A DNA stretch of 64,000 bases from Olleya namhaensis. GTDB taxonomy: Bacteria; Bacteroidota; Bacteroidia; Flavobacteriales; Flavobacteriaceae. The position numbers were made by a program, and so were the translations under genes. The notes beneath the pieces were generated by a model. It was not told the origin of the DNA and searched no databases. It worked only from the letters and a program-made list of their open reading frames with translations. Location: the NCBI RefSeq assembly GCF_900114005.1, contig NZ_FORM01000002.1, forward strand, positions 310,001 through 374,000. The letters run 5' to 3'. Below are positions 35,159 to 45,145 of the stretch, in pieces; the stretch's first letter is position 1, and each line of letters begins with the position of its first letter.

Positions 35159-37315
35159 TTAGTCTTTTATGGTTGCTACTTTTTTAATTTCGTAAGTCAT
35201 TTTTAAGTCGTTAAGCACATTAATAGCTTCTTCGACATAAACATCTTTACTTAAATTTTCGTGCCACCTGTTACGCTTATCACGTAAAATTGTGTCTTGT
35301 TCAAATAACTTTTGCTCATATGGTAATGATTCAAAAGTCAAATTAGTTTTATAATCGGCAATAGCCTCAAACTGTTTTGCTTCTTCCTCATTCAACTTTA
35401 ACTCAGCTTTATATTTCTTGTAATTAAGTGAATAATTATTATCATCCATTTTAGTTTTAGCCCATTTAGCACTGCTTTCAATAAGCTTTAATTGTGCATT
35501 GTTTTCCATACGGCTTTTACTATTTGCGATAGTTGTATCGTAATCAAAATAACTATTCCAAACTTCATATTCTACAGGTGTAATTTTATCCCAAGCTAAA
35601 GGGTTTTCTTGATCACGCTCTCCAATATCGATAAAGCTATAACGATCCGGAACTACCACATCACTTTTAACACCTTCTAATTGTGTAGACCCACCATTAA
35701 TACGGTAAAACTTTTGACGCGTTAATTTTAAAGCACCCAAATCTCCGTGAGAACTGTTACGCACCATACGGTTTAAATCCAATACGTTTTGTACTGTTCC
35801 CTTCCCATAAGTTTGCTTACTTCCAATAATAATAGCACGTTTATAATCTTGCATAGCTGCAGCTAAAATCTCTGATGCAGAAGCAGACAGCTCATTAACC
35901 ATAATTACTAATGGCCCATCCCAAATAATAGATTTATCAGTATCTGATAACACCTCTTTAGGCTCGTCCGTAGATCTTACCTGTACTACTGGTCCATCTT
36001 TAATAAATAATCCAGCCATATCAACAACTGTTCTTAAAGATCCACCTCCGTTGTTACGTAAGTCCAATACTAATCCTTCTATACCTTGCTCTTTTAAACG
36101 TTCAATTTCTAACTTAATGTCGCTAGATGCATTTCTGCTTTTATAGTCTTCAAAATCCACATAAAATTTAGGTAAATTAATTACACCATAATTTTTGTTA
36201 TCCTTTTTAACTATCGATGATTTTGCATACGTTTCTTCAAGCTCAACAATATCTCTAGTAATAGCAATATCTTCAAAAGAGCCATCAACTTTTTTCATAG
36301 TTAAAATAACCTTAGTTCCTTTTGGGCCTTTTATTAATTTGATGGCATCGTCAATACGCATACCTACCACACTAATCGCTTCTTTTTCTTTGTCTTGACG
36401 TACTTTAACAATTAAATCTCCAACCTCAATCTTTCCATCTCTCCAAGCTGGTCCTCCAGAAATCAATTCTACAATCTTAATGTAGTCCATTTTCTTTTGC
36501 AGTCGCGCACCAATACCTTCTAACTTACCAGACATTTGTTGATCAAAACGATCTTTATCTGTTGGCGCCATATAAGATGTATGTGGATCAAACTCCTCTA
36601 CTATTGTATTAACATACATAGCAAACCAGTCTTCACGTTCCATATCATCTATATAATCTGTAAAATAATTATCTAGTGTTTTTAAAGTCTCTGCTCTTGA
36701 CTCTTCTTCAATTTCTTTTAAAGACTTTTTTACAATAGGCTCTTTTACTTCAGCTTCAGCTTCATCATCGGTTTTTGATTCACCATTTTGCTGATCAATC
36801 AACATATCATAACCAGATAATGTATTAAATTTTAATTGTTGTCTCCAACGTTCTTTTAAAGCCTTCTTGTTTTTTACAAATGCTAAACTCTCGTAATCTG
36901 CATTATAGTCTTCGTCTTGCTCATAATTAAATGGTTTAGACAAAATACTTTTATAATACTCTTTTGCATCCTGCTGACGTTGTATTAAACGCTCATAAAC
37001 CATATTAAAAAACGAAATATCGTACGCTCTCAATTGGTCATCAATTTCAGTTTCAAATTTCTTGAAATCATCAATATCTGATTGTAAAAAGTAACGTTTT
37101 AATGGGTCAACTAACTCTAGGTAGTCTGAATAGATTTCAGCAGAAAATGCATCATTTAATTCCTTTGGTTCAAAGTGGAGTTGATCTAATGCCAACGTTA
37201 TGATTTGAATCAGTAATTTATCTTTATCAGGATCATCATCTACTTTTGCAGTAAAGCTACAAGACCCAAATGCTAATAATAGCACTAGTAATATTATATT
37301 ATATTTCCTTTTCAT
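35159..37315 (-). CDS. prc: Carboxy-terminal processing (tail-specific) protease, lipoprotein
   Basis: This S41 serine protease degrades or trims periplasmic proteins from the C-terminus. The signal peptide ends in a lipobox (AFGSC, Cys19), so it is probably membrane-anchored. A helical N-terminal domain is followed by a PDZ domain (about residues 255-340, GIGARLQKKMDYIKIVELI). The catalytic core has Ser in ELSASASEILAAA and the Lys general base in SKQTYGKGTVQN. A long C-terminal helical domain matches Tsp/Prc rather than the shorter CtpA. Length is 718 residues. TACTTTAG (37356-37349) is a near-consensus -7 box. Confidence 0.93.
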   Translation of the reverse strand: MKRKYNIILLVLLLAFGSCSFTAKVDDDPDKDKLLIQIITLALDQLHFEPKELNDAFSAEIYSDYLELVDPLKRYFLQSDIDDFKKFETEIDDQLRAYDISFFNMVYERLIQRQQDAKEYYKSILSKPFNYEQDEDYNADYESLAFVKNKKALKERWRQQLKFNTLSGYDMLIDQQNGESKTDDEAEAEVKEPIVKKSLKEIEEESRAETLKTLDNYFTDYIDDMEREDWFAMYVNTIVEEFDPHTSYMAPTDKDRFDQQMSGKLEGIGARLQKKMDYIKIVELISGGPAWRDGKIEVGDLIVKVRQDKEKEAISVVGMRIDDAIKLIKGPKGTKVILTMKKVDGSFEDIAITRDIVELEETYAKSSIVKKDNKNYGVINLPKFYVDFEDYKSRNASSDIKLEIERLKEQGIEGLVLDLRNNGGGSLRTVVDMAGLFIKDGPVVQVRSTDEPKEVLSDTDKSIIWDGPLVIMVNELSASASEILAAAMQDYKRAIIIGSKQTYGKGTVQNVLDLNRMVRNSSHGDLGALKLTRQKFYRINGGSTQLEGVKSDVVVPDRYSFIDIGERDQENPLAWDKITPVEYEVWNSYFDYDTTIANSKSRMENNAQLKLIESSAKWAKTKMDDNNYSLNYKKYKAELKLNEEEAKQFEAIADYKTNLTFESLPYEQKLFEQDTILRDKRNRWHENLSKDVYVEEAINVLNDLKMTYEIKKVATIKD

Positions 37316-37470
37316 CTGTTCTTTTTAAATTTTTACGAGAAATTTCTACTAAAGTAAAGAAAAAACCATGCCAATAAAACCTAAAGCAGCTAATTTTTTG
37401 TTAAACCGAATAAATTGAACAGTTCCGAGAGATTTTGTGTATTTTAGCTACGTAAATAAAATCCCCTTTT

Positions 37471-38247
37471 ATGAGTAAAAAACCACTGATTTTAATCACT
37501 AATGATGACGGAATAACTGCACCAGGAATTTTAGCTTTAATTGAAGTTATGGAAACCCTTGGAGATGTTGTAGTTGTGGCTCCCGATAGTCCTCAAAGCG
37601 GAATGGGTCATGCCATAACATTAAACAATGTATTGCATTTAGATAAAGTTTCTAAACCTGGTGACAAAACTTTACAATATAGCTGTTCTGGAACACCTGC
37701 CGACTGTGTTAAAATTGCAATTAACGAAGTACTAGACAGACGACCAGACCTTTGTGTATCCGGTATTAACCACGGATCCAACAGTAGTATAAACGTTATT
37801 TACTCGGGTACGATGAGTGCTGCAATAGAAGCTGGTATTGAAGGTATACCTGCTATCGGGTTTTCTTTATTAAACTATAGTTGGGACGCCGATTTTGAAG
37901 CTTCAAAAAAGTATATCAAGCAAATTGCAGAAAACGCGCTTAAAAATAAAATTGCTGAAGGAATTATTTTAAACGTCAATATTCCCGATTTAAAAAAGAA
38001 GGAATTAAAAGGGATTAAGGTTTGCCGACAAGCAAAAGCAAACTGGAAAGAAAAATTTGATAAACGCCAAACACCTCAAGGTCGTGATTACTATTGGCTA
38101 ACCGGTGAATTTGTAAATTACGATAAAGGCACTGATACAGATGAGTATGCTTTACAAAACGGTTACATATCTGTAGTACCTGTACAATACGATTTGACTG
38201 CCCACCATTATATGCAACACTTAAACACGTGGCAATTTGAAAAATAA
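37471..38247 (+). CDS. surE: 5'/3'-nucleotidase SurE
   Basis: This metal-dependent nucleoside monophosphatase is linked to stationary-phase survival. The N-terminal metal motif LITNDDGITAPGI is intact, with VAPDSPQSGMGHAIT and NHGSNSSINVIYSGT supplying further metal and phosphate ligands. The 258-residue length is normal. The 3' end overlaps the next small gene by 11 bases, and lpxB follows, so the three form one operon. Confidence 0.95.
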   Translation: MSKKPLILITNDDGITAPGILALIEVMETLGDVVVVAPDSPQSGMGHAITLNNVLHLDKVSKPGDKTLQYSCSGTPADCVKIAINEVLDRRPDLCVSGINHGSNSSINVIYSGTMSAAIEAGIEGIPAIGFSLLNYSWDADFEASKKYIKQIAENALKNKIAEGIILNVNIPDLKKKELKGIKVCRQAKANWKEKFDKRQTPQGRDYYWLTGEFVNYDKGTDTDEYALQNGYISVVPVQYDLTAHHYMQHLNTWQFEK

Positions 38248-38518
38248 AAAAGACGTTATAATTGGATTTATTCTAGGTATACTTTGCACCTGTGTTGGTG
38301 TGATACTATATATTGTTTTGTTTTCAAAGTTTGGAATTGAATCTACTATAAAACAAGCATTACAATTTAAATTTGTTGGTAAGTTGGTTAGTCTTGGCGC
38401 TTTGCTTAACTTAGGATTATTCTTTCTGTTTTTAAACAGAAAGCAGGACGACAAAGCAAAAGGTGTTTTAATGGCCACACTAATAATTGGACTAATTTTT
38501 ATAATAAACAGACTATAA
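38237..38518 (+). CDS. Small three-helix membrane protein between surE and lpxB
   Basis: The 93-residue protein has three hydrophobic segments: about 7-28 (VIIGFILGILCTCVGVILY), 49-65 (KLVSLGALLNLGLFFLFL) and 77-91. Its N-terminus is charged. No family function is recognised. It overlaps surE by 11 bases and ends 1 base before the lpxB start, so it is translated in a tightly coupled trio. A role in the envelope or in lipid A synthesis is suggested only by this position. Confidence 0.75.
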   Translation: MKNKKDVIIGFILGILCTCVGVILYIVLFSKFGIESTIKQALQFKFVGKLVSLGALLNLGLFFLFLNRKQDDKAKGVLMATLIIGLIFIINRL

Positions 38519-38519
38519 T

Positions 38520-39635
38520 TTGAAATATTATATCATAGCTGGCGAAGCCTCTGGAGATCTACACGGTTCTAACCTAATGAAAGCACTGCAAAAACAAGAC
38601 GTTAATGCAACGTTTAGATTTTGGGGAGGCGACTTAATGGAAAACGTTGGAGGAACTTTAGTAAAGCACTATAAAGCATTAGCTTTTATGGGGTTTTCTG
38701 AAGTTATAATGAATTTAAGAACCATTGCTAAAAACCTATCCTTTTGCAAGACTGATATTGCTAATTATAATCCAGACGTCATTATTTTTATAGACTATCC
38801 TGGTTTTAATTTACGTATTGCCAAATGGGCAAAACTAAAAAACTTTAAAACACATTATTATATTTCACCACAAATTTGGGCTTGGAAAGAAGGACGTATA
38901 AAAGCCATCAAAAATGATGTGGATGAAATGTATGTTATACTTCCTTTTGAGAAAGATTTTTACGAAAAGAAACACAATTACCCAGTTCACTTTGTTGGAC
39001 ACCCCTTAATTGATGCTATTTCTGACAGAACACAAGTTGACGAGTTTGAATTTAGAAAAGCACATGGTTTAAGCGACAAACCCATAATTGCATTACTACC
39101 AGGAAGTAGAAAACAGGAAATAACAAAAATGCTATCCGTAATGCTTAGTGTTGTGGATGACTATCCAAAATACCAATTTGTAATTGCTGGAGCACCAAGT
39201 CAAGATTACGAGTTTTATAAAACGTTTATTAAACAAACAAACGTTCATTTTATAAGCAATAAAACCTATGATTTATTAAGCTTATCTACTGCTGCACTAG
39301 TCACTTCTGGAACCGCAACTTTAGAGACAGGCTTATTTAAAGTCCCTCAAGTGGTGTGTTACAAAGGTAGCTGGGTGTCTTACCAAATTGGTAAACGCGT
39401 GGTTAATTTAGAATATATAAGTCTTGTTAATTTAATATTGAATAAAAAATCTGTTACCGAATTAATACAAGGCGACTTTAATACTAAACGTTTGAAGACA
39501 GAACTAGATCGACTTTTAAATGATTATGAACGTACCAAGTTTTTTGTAGACTATTACGAATTAGAAAAAAAATTAGGAGGTAAAGGCGCTAGTCAAAACA
39601 CAGCTAAGTTAATTTTTGATGCTATAAAACTATAA
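38520..39635 (+). CDS. lpxB: Lipid-A-disaccharide synthase
   Basis: This GT19 enzyme condenses UDP-2,3-diacylglucosamine with lipid X in lipid A synthesis at the inner membrane. The start is a TTG at 38520, which gives the usual beginning MKYYIIAGEASGDLHGS; no ATG gives a full-length protein. Further motifs are GGDLMENVGG, IDYPGFNLRIAKWAK, YYISPQIWAWKEGR, FVGHPLID, LLPGSRKQEI and TSGTATLETGL. The 371-residue length is standard. Confidence 0.95.
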   Translation: MKYYIIAGEASGDLHGSNLMKALQKQDVNATFRFWGGDLMENVGGTLVKHYKALAFMGFSEVIMNLRTIAKNLSFCKTDIANYNPDVIIFIDYPGFNLRIAKWAKLKNFKTHYYISPQIWAWKEGRIKAIKNDVDEMYVILPFEKDFYEKKHNYPVHFVGHPLIDAISDRTQVDEFEFRKAHGLSDKPIIALLPGSRKQEITKMLSVMLSVVDDYPKYQFVIAGAPSQDYEFYKTFIKQTNVHFISNKTYDLLSLSTAALVTSGTATLETGLFKVPQVVCYKGSWVSYQIGKRVVNLEYISLVNLILNKKSVTELIQGDFNTKRLKTELDRLLNDYERTKFFVDYYELEKKLGGKGASQNTAKLIFDAIKL

Positions 39636-39643
39636 TTTTTACA

Positions 39644-40240
39644 ATGAAAAAAATTGCCCTACTCCTACTTATAACTACAATTTTATCTTGCGGAAGTTCT
39701 AAAAGCAAGCATGTTGTTACCAAAAAATCAGAATCTAAAACAACAGCTCAAACAGAAACCAAACGCAATAGAAAACGACCAACTAGAAAACCAACACATA
39801 CAGAAACACCAGAAACTAACACAACACCAACCTATCCAACAATTAAAGCTACTAGCCCAAAAATAGCTAACATAATAAGTAGCGCTAAAAGCTTTGAAGG
39901 CGTTAGATATAAATACGGCGGAACTACTAAAAAAGGGATGGATTGTTCTGGATTACTATATACTGCGTTTGGATCTGAAAACGTTGATCTACCAAGAACA
40001 TCAAGCGCTATGGCGCAACAAGGCGACTGGATAGATGTTAAAGAAGTAGAAGAAGGTGATTTACTGTTTTTTGCAACCAAACGTAATAGCAGAACTATAA
40101 ACCATGTCGGACTAGTAACCTCTTCACGACCAGGACGTATTGAGTTTATACACTCTAGCACTAGCAAAGGCGTCATGACCAGCTTATTGTCAGAACGTTA
40201 CTGGTACTTTGCTTTTGTACAAGCACGCCGTGTATTGTAA
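39644..40240 (+). CDS. NlpC/P60-family peptidoglycan hydrolase, lipoprotein
   Basis: The lipobox LSCGSS (Cys16) follows a short hydrophobic signal. A Lys/Thr/Pro-rich disordered spacer spans about residues 20-75. The catalytic NlpC/P60 domain follows with nucleophile Cys in MDCSGLLYTAF, His in NHVGLVTS and a polar third residue in the FIHSSTSKG segment. Such enzymes cleave peptide bonds in the wall, usually gamma-D-Glu to meso-DAP. It is placed 8 bases after lpxB and probably shares its transcript. Confidence 0.9.
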   Translation: MKKIALLLLITTILSCGSSKSKHVVTKKSESKTTAQTETKRNRKRPTRKPTHTETPETNTTPTYPTIKATSPKIANIISSAKSFEGVRYKYGGTTKKGMDCSGLLYTAFGSENVDLPRTSSAMAQQGDWIDVKEVEEGDLLFFATKRNSRTINHVGLVTSSRPGRIEFIHSSTSKGVMTSLLSERYWYFAFVQARRVL

Positions 40241-40260
40241 GAAATTGCTTATATTGAAAG

Positions 40261-42291
40261 ATGAAATTATTTCATTTTTCAATTATAAAATTTACATTAT
40301 GCTTAATTTTAGGCATTTTACTGGCTAAATTAATTACAATTAGCACTAGTTATAGCTTTATTCTAGCTGTAATTTTTACTGCAATTACGGTCTTGCTATA
40401 TTTCATATTAAAAAAGAAAAAGCGTTTTATTTTTATTTATGGGATCTCAACCTACATAACCTTTCTCTTCTTTGGTCTTTTTTTAACTAATATTAATGAA
40501 GATGTGCGTGATGCCAGTCATTTTTCTCACGCAATAAATGAAACCACTACTAGTAAAATCATAACCTTTCGGGTTAGAGAAACTTTAAAACCAAATGCGT
40601 ACAGTCATCGTTATTATGTCAACATTTTAAACGTAAACACTAAGCATGTTAGTGGAAAAGCATTATTAAACATAAAGAAAGACAGCATACATTCTGCTTT
40701 ACCTATTGACGCCATCTATACAACCAACGTCAATTTAACCAAAGTTAAAGCACCATTAAACCCAGATCAATTTAGTTATAAAAACTACCTTGATAAGCAA
40801 CAAGTACATTACCAATTGTACGCCGACCACACTACTATTTTTAATTTACCACATACAAGCACGTCTTTATTTGGTTATGCTGCGACCTTCCGAAACTATA
40901 TAAACACACAACTAACAGCATACAAATACACAAAAGATCAACTCTCGATTATTAATGCCTTAATTTTAGGACAAAGACAAAACATTACAAAAGCAGTTTA
41001 TGATAATTACACCAATGCTGGCGCTATACATATTTTAGCTGTATCTGGATTACATGTTGGAATTATACTTTTACTATTAAACTTGATATTTTCTCCACTA
41101 GAGCGATTAAAACACGGAAAAACTATCAAGACTATTATTCTGTTAATACTACTATGGACTTATGCTTTAATTGCGGGCGGTTCTGCCTCGATAATTAGAG
41201 CAACAACTATGTTTAGCATTGTTGCTATTGGTATAAATCTAAAACGTCCTACCAACATTTATAACACCTTAGCAATTTCCGTTTTTGTTTTACTGCTAAT
41301 CAAACCTAACTTTTTATTTGATGTTGGATTTCAATTAAGTTATGCTGCAGTAATAGCAATTGTAAGCTTTCAACCCATACTAGAACAGTTATGGACCCCC
41401 AAATACAAATTACCTAAACTACTATGGCAAACACTAACCGTTACTATAGCTGCACAATTTGGGATAATTCCTATTAGCTTGTATTACTTTCATCAATTCC
41501 CTAGTTTATTTTGGTTGTCCAATTTGATTGTAATCCCTTTTTTAAGCATGATATTAGGACTTGGATTATTGGTTATAACATTAGCCTTATTAAGTGTCCC
41601 TAAAAGCTTTATATCGGATGCTTTTGGAATAGTTATTGATTGGATGAATCATTTTTTTGGTTGGATTTCTAGCCAAGAAACTTTTTTAATTCTTGACATA
41701 CCCTTTACAGTAGTGCAAGTTGTGGTTTCTTATGTTTTTATATTTACGATTTACAAATTGTATCATTACAAAAACTACAAATGGATGCGTCTGACTTTAG
41801 TTTCGATTATACTTATACAACTGACTTATATCCATAATTATTATCAAACAGAAGGAAATCGGTTTTTAGTATTTCATAAAAACAGAAGTACAATCATTGG
41901 ACAAAAACACGATAATCGTTTAACACTATATTCCGATATAAAACACGCTGAATCAAACACCATAATTAGAAGTTATGCTGTTAAAAACGCACTTAACACT
42001 ACGACATCAAAACCCTTAAATTCTGTTTACAAACTAAAAAACAATTATGTATTAGTTGTTGATAGTCTTGGTGTCTTTGATATTAAAAATAAGGCGATAG
42101 ATTATGTGCTATTAACACAATCTCCAAAATTAAATTTAGAACGCTTAATAGATAGCTTACACCCAAAAGGCATTATTGCGGATGGTAACAATTACAAATC
42201 TTATATTAATAAATGGACAACAACTTGTAAAAAAAGAAAACTCCCATTTTACCATACTGGTAAAACAGGAACTTTTATAATAGACTATTAA
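40261..42291 (+). CDS. ComEC/Rec2-family DNA uptake channel protein
   Basis: This polytopic membrane protein of 676 residues contains the N-terminal beta-rich periplasmic domain (about 90-200). The competence domain has the hallmark ALILGQR and HILAVSGLHVGIILLLL (about 245-275), then further helices to about residue 520. The metallo-beta-lactamase-like C-terminal domain of full ComEC proteins looks reduced: only about 150 residues remain and I see no HxHxDH motif. It could move single-stranded DNA across the inner membrane, but natural competence is not shown. It converges on the thioredoxin gene with a 6-base gap. Confidence 0.85.
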   Translation: MKLFHFSIIKFTLCLILGILLAKLITISTSYSFILAVIFTAITVLLYFILKKKKRFIFIYGISTYITFLFFGLFLTNINEDVRDASHFSHAINETTTSKIITFRVRETLKPNAYSHRYYVNILNVNTKHVSGKALLNIKKDSIHSALPIDAIYTTNVNLTKVKAPLNPDQFSYKNYLDKQQVHYQLYADHTTIFNLPHTSTSLFGYAATFRNYINTQLTAYKYTKDQLSIINALILGQRQNITKAVYDNYTNAGAIHILAVSGLHVGIILLLLNLIFSPLERLKHGKTIKTIILLILLWTYALIAGGSASIIRATTMFSIVAIGINLKRPTNIYNTLAISVFVLLLIKPNFLFDVGFQLSYAAVIAIVSFQPILEQLWTPKYKLPKLLWQTLTVTIAAQFGIIPISLYYFHQFPSLFWLSNLIVIPFLSMILGLGLLVITLALLSVPKSFISDAFGIVIDWMNHFFGWISSQETFLILDIPFTVVQVVVSYVFIFTIYKLYHYKNYKWMRLTLVSIILIQLTYIHNYYQTEGNRFLVFHKNRSTIIGQKHDNRLTLYSDIKHAESNTIIRSYAVKNALNTTTSKPLNSVYKLKNNYVLVVDSLGVFDIKNKAIDYVLLTQSPKLNLERLIDSLHPKGIIADGNNYKSYINKWTTTCKKRKLPFYHTGKTGTFIIDY

Positions 42292-42297
42292 AAGTGT

Positions 42298-42849
42298 TTA
42301 TGCGTTGTTTTTAAACTCCGCTTTAAAATCTTTATTGTATTTATCAAACTCTGATTGCGATTTCATCTCTAAATGTTTATTAGATTGAAACATCTTTAAA
42401 TATAACTCTAATTGTTGTGGTGTTTTATACCCTGAAACTGGTGCTATAAGCTGGGCATTCTCATCAAAAAACAATAATGTTGGATAGGCTCTAATACCTA
42501 AACCACGAGAAAGCTCGTGTGCAGAATTTCTTTTTTTAGATTTAGCAGGATCATAACTAGGGTTTTTATAAGTCTTTCCTTTAAAATCGATCTCTTCGTT
42601 ACCTTCAGCATCAAATTTGACTGCGTAATAATGTTCATTTACAAAAGCAACTAAATCTTGATTAGTAAACGTTCTAGCATCTAAAAGCTTGCAAGGACCA
42701 CACCAAGATGTGTAAGCATCCATTAATATTTTTTTTGGTTCTGTTTTTTGAAGCTCTACCGCTTCTTCCAAAGTCATCCAATTAATTTCTTCTTGAGCAA
42801 TAGTATTTACTGCAAACAGTAATGTAAAGGCTAAAAATATGTTTTTCAT
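42298..42849 (-). CDS. Secreted thioredoxin-fold protein
   Basis: A signal peptide (cut near residue 18, VNTIAQ) precedes a thioredoxin-like domain with the redox motif WCGPC (TSWCGPCK, about residues 49-53) and cis-Pro region AYPTLLF. The insertion after the active-site helix is like DUF255/thioredoxin_7 proteins. A periplasmic thiol reductase or oxidase role is expected. The upstream promoter TTTG-N18-TAAATTTG supports its start. Confidence 0.88.
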   Translation of the reverse strand: MKNIFLAFTLLFAVNTIAQEEINWMTLEEAVELQKTEPKKILMDAYTSWCGPCKLLDARTFTNQDLVAFVNEHYYAVKFDAEGNEEIDFKGKTYKNPSYDPAKSKKRNSAHELSRGLGIRAYPTLLFFDENAQLIAPVSGYKTPQQLELYLKMFQSNKHLEMKSQSEFDKYNKDFKAEFKNNA

Positions 42850-42887
42850 TATATAGTTGTTTTGTTTTGTATTTGCAAATAACGTTC

Positions 42888-42917
42888 CAAATTTACAAAA
42901 AAAAGAAACGCCCCAAA
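42888..42917 (-). promoter_or_regulatory. Promoter of the thioredoxin gene
   Basis: On the minus strand TTTG (42917-42914) and TAAATTTG (42895-42888) are 18 bases apart, close to the Bacteroidota TTTG-N19-TAnnTTTG consensus. The TTTG lies in the loop of the upstream terminator hairpin. Confidence 0.6.
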
Positions 42918-42929
42918 TATGAGGCGTTT
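42906..42929 (-). terminator. Terminator after the first POT transporter gene
   Basis: AAACGCC (42906-42912) and GGCGTTT (42923-42929) form a stem. The minus strand continues into TTTCTTTTTTTT. Confidence 0.75.
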
Positions 42930-42951
42930 TATTTATGGTAATTATAACATG

Positions 42952-45072
42952 TTATCTAACACCATGCATTAATTTCTTCAATAACGGATTTAAAGCAAAA
43001 ACTAATAAACCTGCAACTAATGGTACTAATGTAAAGATTAAGAAAAATGTAGACAAACTATATTCTTTTGTGATATTCTCTATCTGTCCACCTAATACTG
43101 CCGCTAACTTATTACCGATAGCAATCGCTAAATACCACATCCCAAACATTAAAGCAATCATCCTTGCTGGAACCAGTTTACTTACGTAAGACAGCCCAAC
43201 AGGAGACAAACAAAGTTCTCCAAGTGTGTGGAATAAATAAGCTAATATTAACCAAATCATACTTACTTTAACACCTTCTTGCATACCATATGACCCAAAA
43301 GCAAGTAAACCAAAACCTACAGCCATAATAATCAATCCTAATGCATATTTATTTGCTGCTGAAGGATTGTATTTACTTTCCCACCATTTAGAGAAGAAGG
43401 ATGCAAAAACAATTATAAAAAATGAATTTAAAATACTAAACCAAGATACTGTAATTTCAACTTCATTATCTCTAACTTTAGTTACGGTAGCATTAACAAA
43501 TCCATTATCTCTATTTAATGTTTTAGCATTAGCAATTAAGCTTTCCTGCTTCTCGTCTGAAGAGATAAAAGAAAATTGAGAAAATTCTTTATCCTTATTG
43601 ATAATCATTTTTTTATCTCCAACCTTATAATCAACAAATGGTTCTCCAACAGTTACTGTTTTTGTAACAATATTTTGAGAAGGATTTGTATCCATACTTT
43701 GTGTAACGGGTATGTATAAAAATTGCAATTCACCTTTTTCATTTTTCTTCTGAACACCTTTATCATCTAAATCTGCCTTTTCTATAGCGCTATAACTAAC
43801 ATCATAAGCTGTCGTATTGTAATCTCTATTTAACATCCATCCAACAATTCCCCACATAAAAACAAAACAAACAACCAAGACTATATTTGATCCTGGTATT
43901 TTACTATATGTTTTTTTCCAAAGAAGGTATAGCACATATGAAATTATTATTAAAGGCACAACTGTTAACAGTGTGTTGATAATATTAAAAATAGTCGCAG
44001 AATTACCACTTAATAACCTATCCACATTGTCCCTAGCAAAAATTACAAGTGACGATGCTCCTTGTTCAAATGACAACCAAAAGAACACAGTAAAGAAAGC
44101 AAAGATGATAAATGCAAACATACGATGTCTAACCACCTTTGTATATCTTAATATTCTACTAATAACTAAATATACAAAAAGTGCTAATGCTGTTAATACT
44201 GCAACATATTGCCCTTCAAAATCACCTATCTGCAAAACTGAAAACATATCAATTCCTGCAATTCTAGACATAGGGTCATTTACAGCATATCCTAAACCTA
44301 AAATAGAAGATAAAACTATTAAAACCTTATCTAAAGATGTAAATGCGTTCTCTTTTTCTTCTACCTCAGAACCATTTACAACAGCACTATCTTCATTAAT
44401 ATTTTGAGGTAATTCCACTTCATATACTTGAGAAGGTTTTTCACCAATTTTACCAAATAAATTTCCTGATAACCAAAATTGAAGTGTCCCCAATAACATA
44501 AAAACTCCTGCTAGTCCAAATCCATAAGCCCAGCCAACTTTTTCAGCTAAATAACCACAAAGCATCATTCCAAAAAAGGCTCCTGCATTAACACCCATAT
44601 AATAAATAGTGTAAGCACCATCCTTTTTCTCAGGATTCTTCTTATACATTTCAGAAATTATGGACGTCATAGTTGGCTTAAAGAAACCTGTACCAATAAC
44701 CAACATAGCTAAACCTAAGTATAATGAAAACTCTGTTTCTAAAGCCATAGACAAATGCCCTAAAGTCATAATTAACGATCCAATTATAACCGCCCATCTG
44801 TAACCTGTGTATTTATCCGCAATCCAACCTCCAATAATTGGAGTTATGTACAATAGCATGGCGTAAGTCCCAAACAAGGCTGTTGCGTTTTCTACTGACC
44901 ATTCCCAACCTGGATTATATCCAATAGCAGCCATGGTTAAAAAATTGACTAAAAGCACTCGCATTCCGTAGAATGAAAAACGCTCCCACATTTCAGTAAA
45001 AAACAAAACGAACAAACCTGCTGGATGCCCTAAAACCTTGTCTTCAAATAGATTTTCAATATCTGTATTCAT
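42952..45072 (-). CDS. POT-family proton:peptide symporter with large periplasmic insertion
   Basis: This major-facilitator protein takes up di- and tripeptides with protons. The POT hallmark EMWERFSFYG is on helix 1 (about residues 27-36), and YYMGVNAGAFFGMM matches the PTR2 signature. The 706-residue length is about 200 above usual. The excess is a hydrophilic stretch at about residues 415-540 (from NRDYNTTAYD to VEITVSWF), with no Cys and a beta-like pattern. It follows the second POT gene and the DPP IV gene on the same strand. Confidence 0.9.
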   Translation of the reverse strand: MNTDIENLFEDKVLGHPAGLFVLFFTEMWERFSFYGMRVLLVNFLTMAAIGYNPGWEWSVENATALFGTYAMLLYITPIIGGWIADKYTGYRWAVIIGSLIMTLGHLSMALETEFSLYLGLAMLVIGTGFFKPTMTSIISEMYKKNPEKKDGAYTIYYMGVNAGAFFGMMLCGYLAEKVGWAYGFGLAGVFMLLGTLQFWLSGNLFGKIGEKPSQVYEVELPQNINEDSAVVNGSEVEEKENAFTSLDKVLIVLSSILGLGYAVNDPMSRIAGIDMFSVLQIGDFEGQYVAVLTALALFVYLVISRILRYTKVVRHRMFAFIIFAFFTVFFWLSFEQGASSLVIFARDNVDRLLSGNSATIFNIINTLLTVVPLIIISYVLYLLWKKTYSKIPGSNIVLVVCFVFMWGIVGWMLNRDYNTTAYDVSYSAIEKADLDDKGVQKKNEKGELQFLYIPVTQSMDTNPSQNIVTKTVTVGEPFVDYKVGDKKMIINKDKEFSQFSFISSDEKQESLIANAKTLNRDNGFVNATVTKVRDNEVEITVSWFSILNSFFIIVFASFFSKWWESKYNPSAANKYALGLIIMAVGFGLLAFGSYGMQEGVKVSMIWLILAYLFHTLGELCLSPVGLSYVSKLVPARMIALMFGMWYLAIAIGNKLAAVLGGQIENITKEYSLSTFFLIFTLVPLVAGLLVFALNPLLKKLMHGVR

Positions 45073-45098
45073 GATAAAATTTAGTTAGTTAAAAAAAG

Positions 45099-45130
45099 AA
45101 AACCCCACAAAGTAAAATTTGTGAGGTTTT
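45099..45130 (-). terminator. Terminator between the two POT genes
   Basis: AAAACCCCACAAA (45099-45111) pairs with TTTGTGAGGTTTT (45118-45130) with one mismatch. The minus strand then runs into TTCTTTTTTT. Partial readthrough would lower expression of the distal POT gene. Confidence 0.75.
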
Positions 45131-45145
45131 TATATTTAGTTATTT

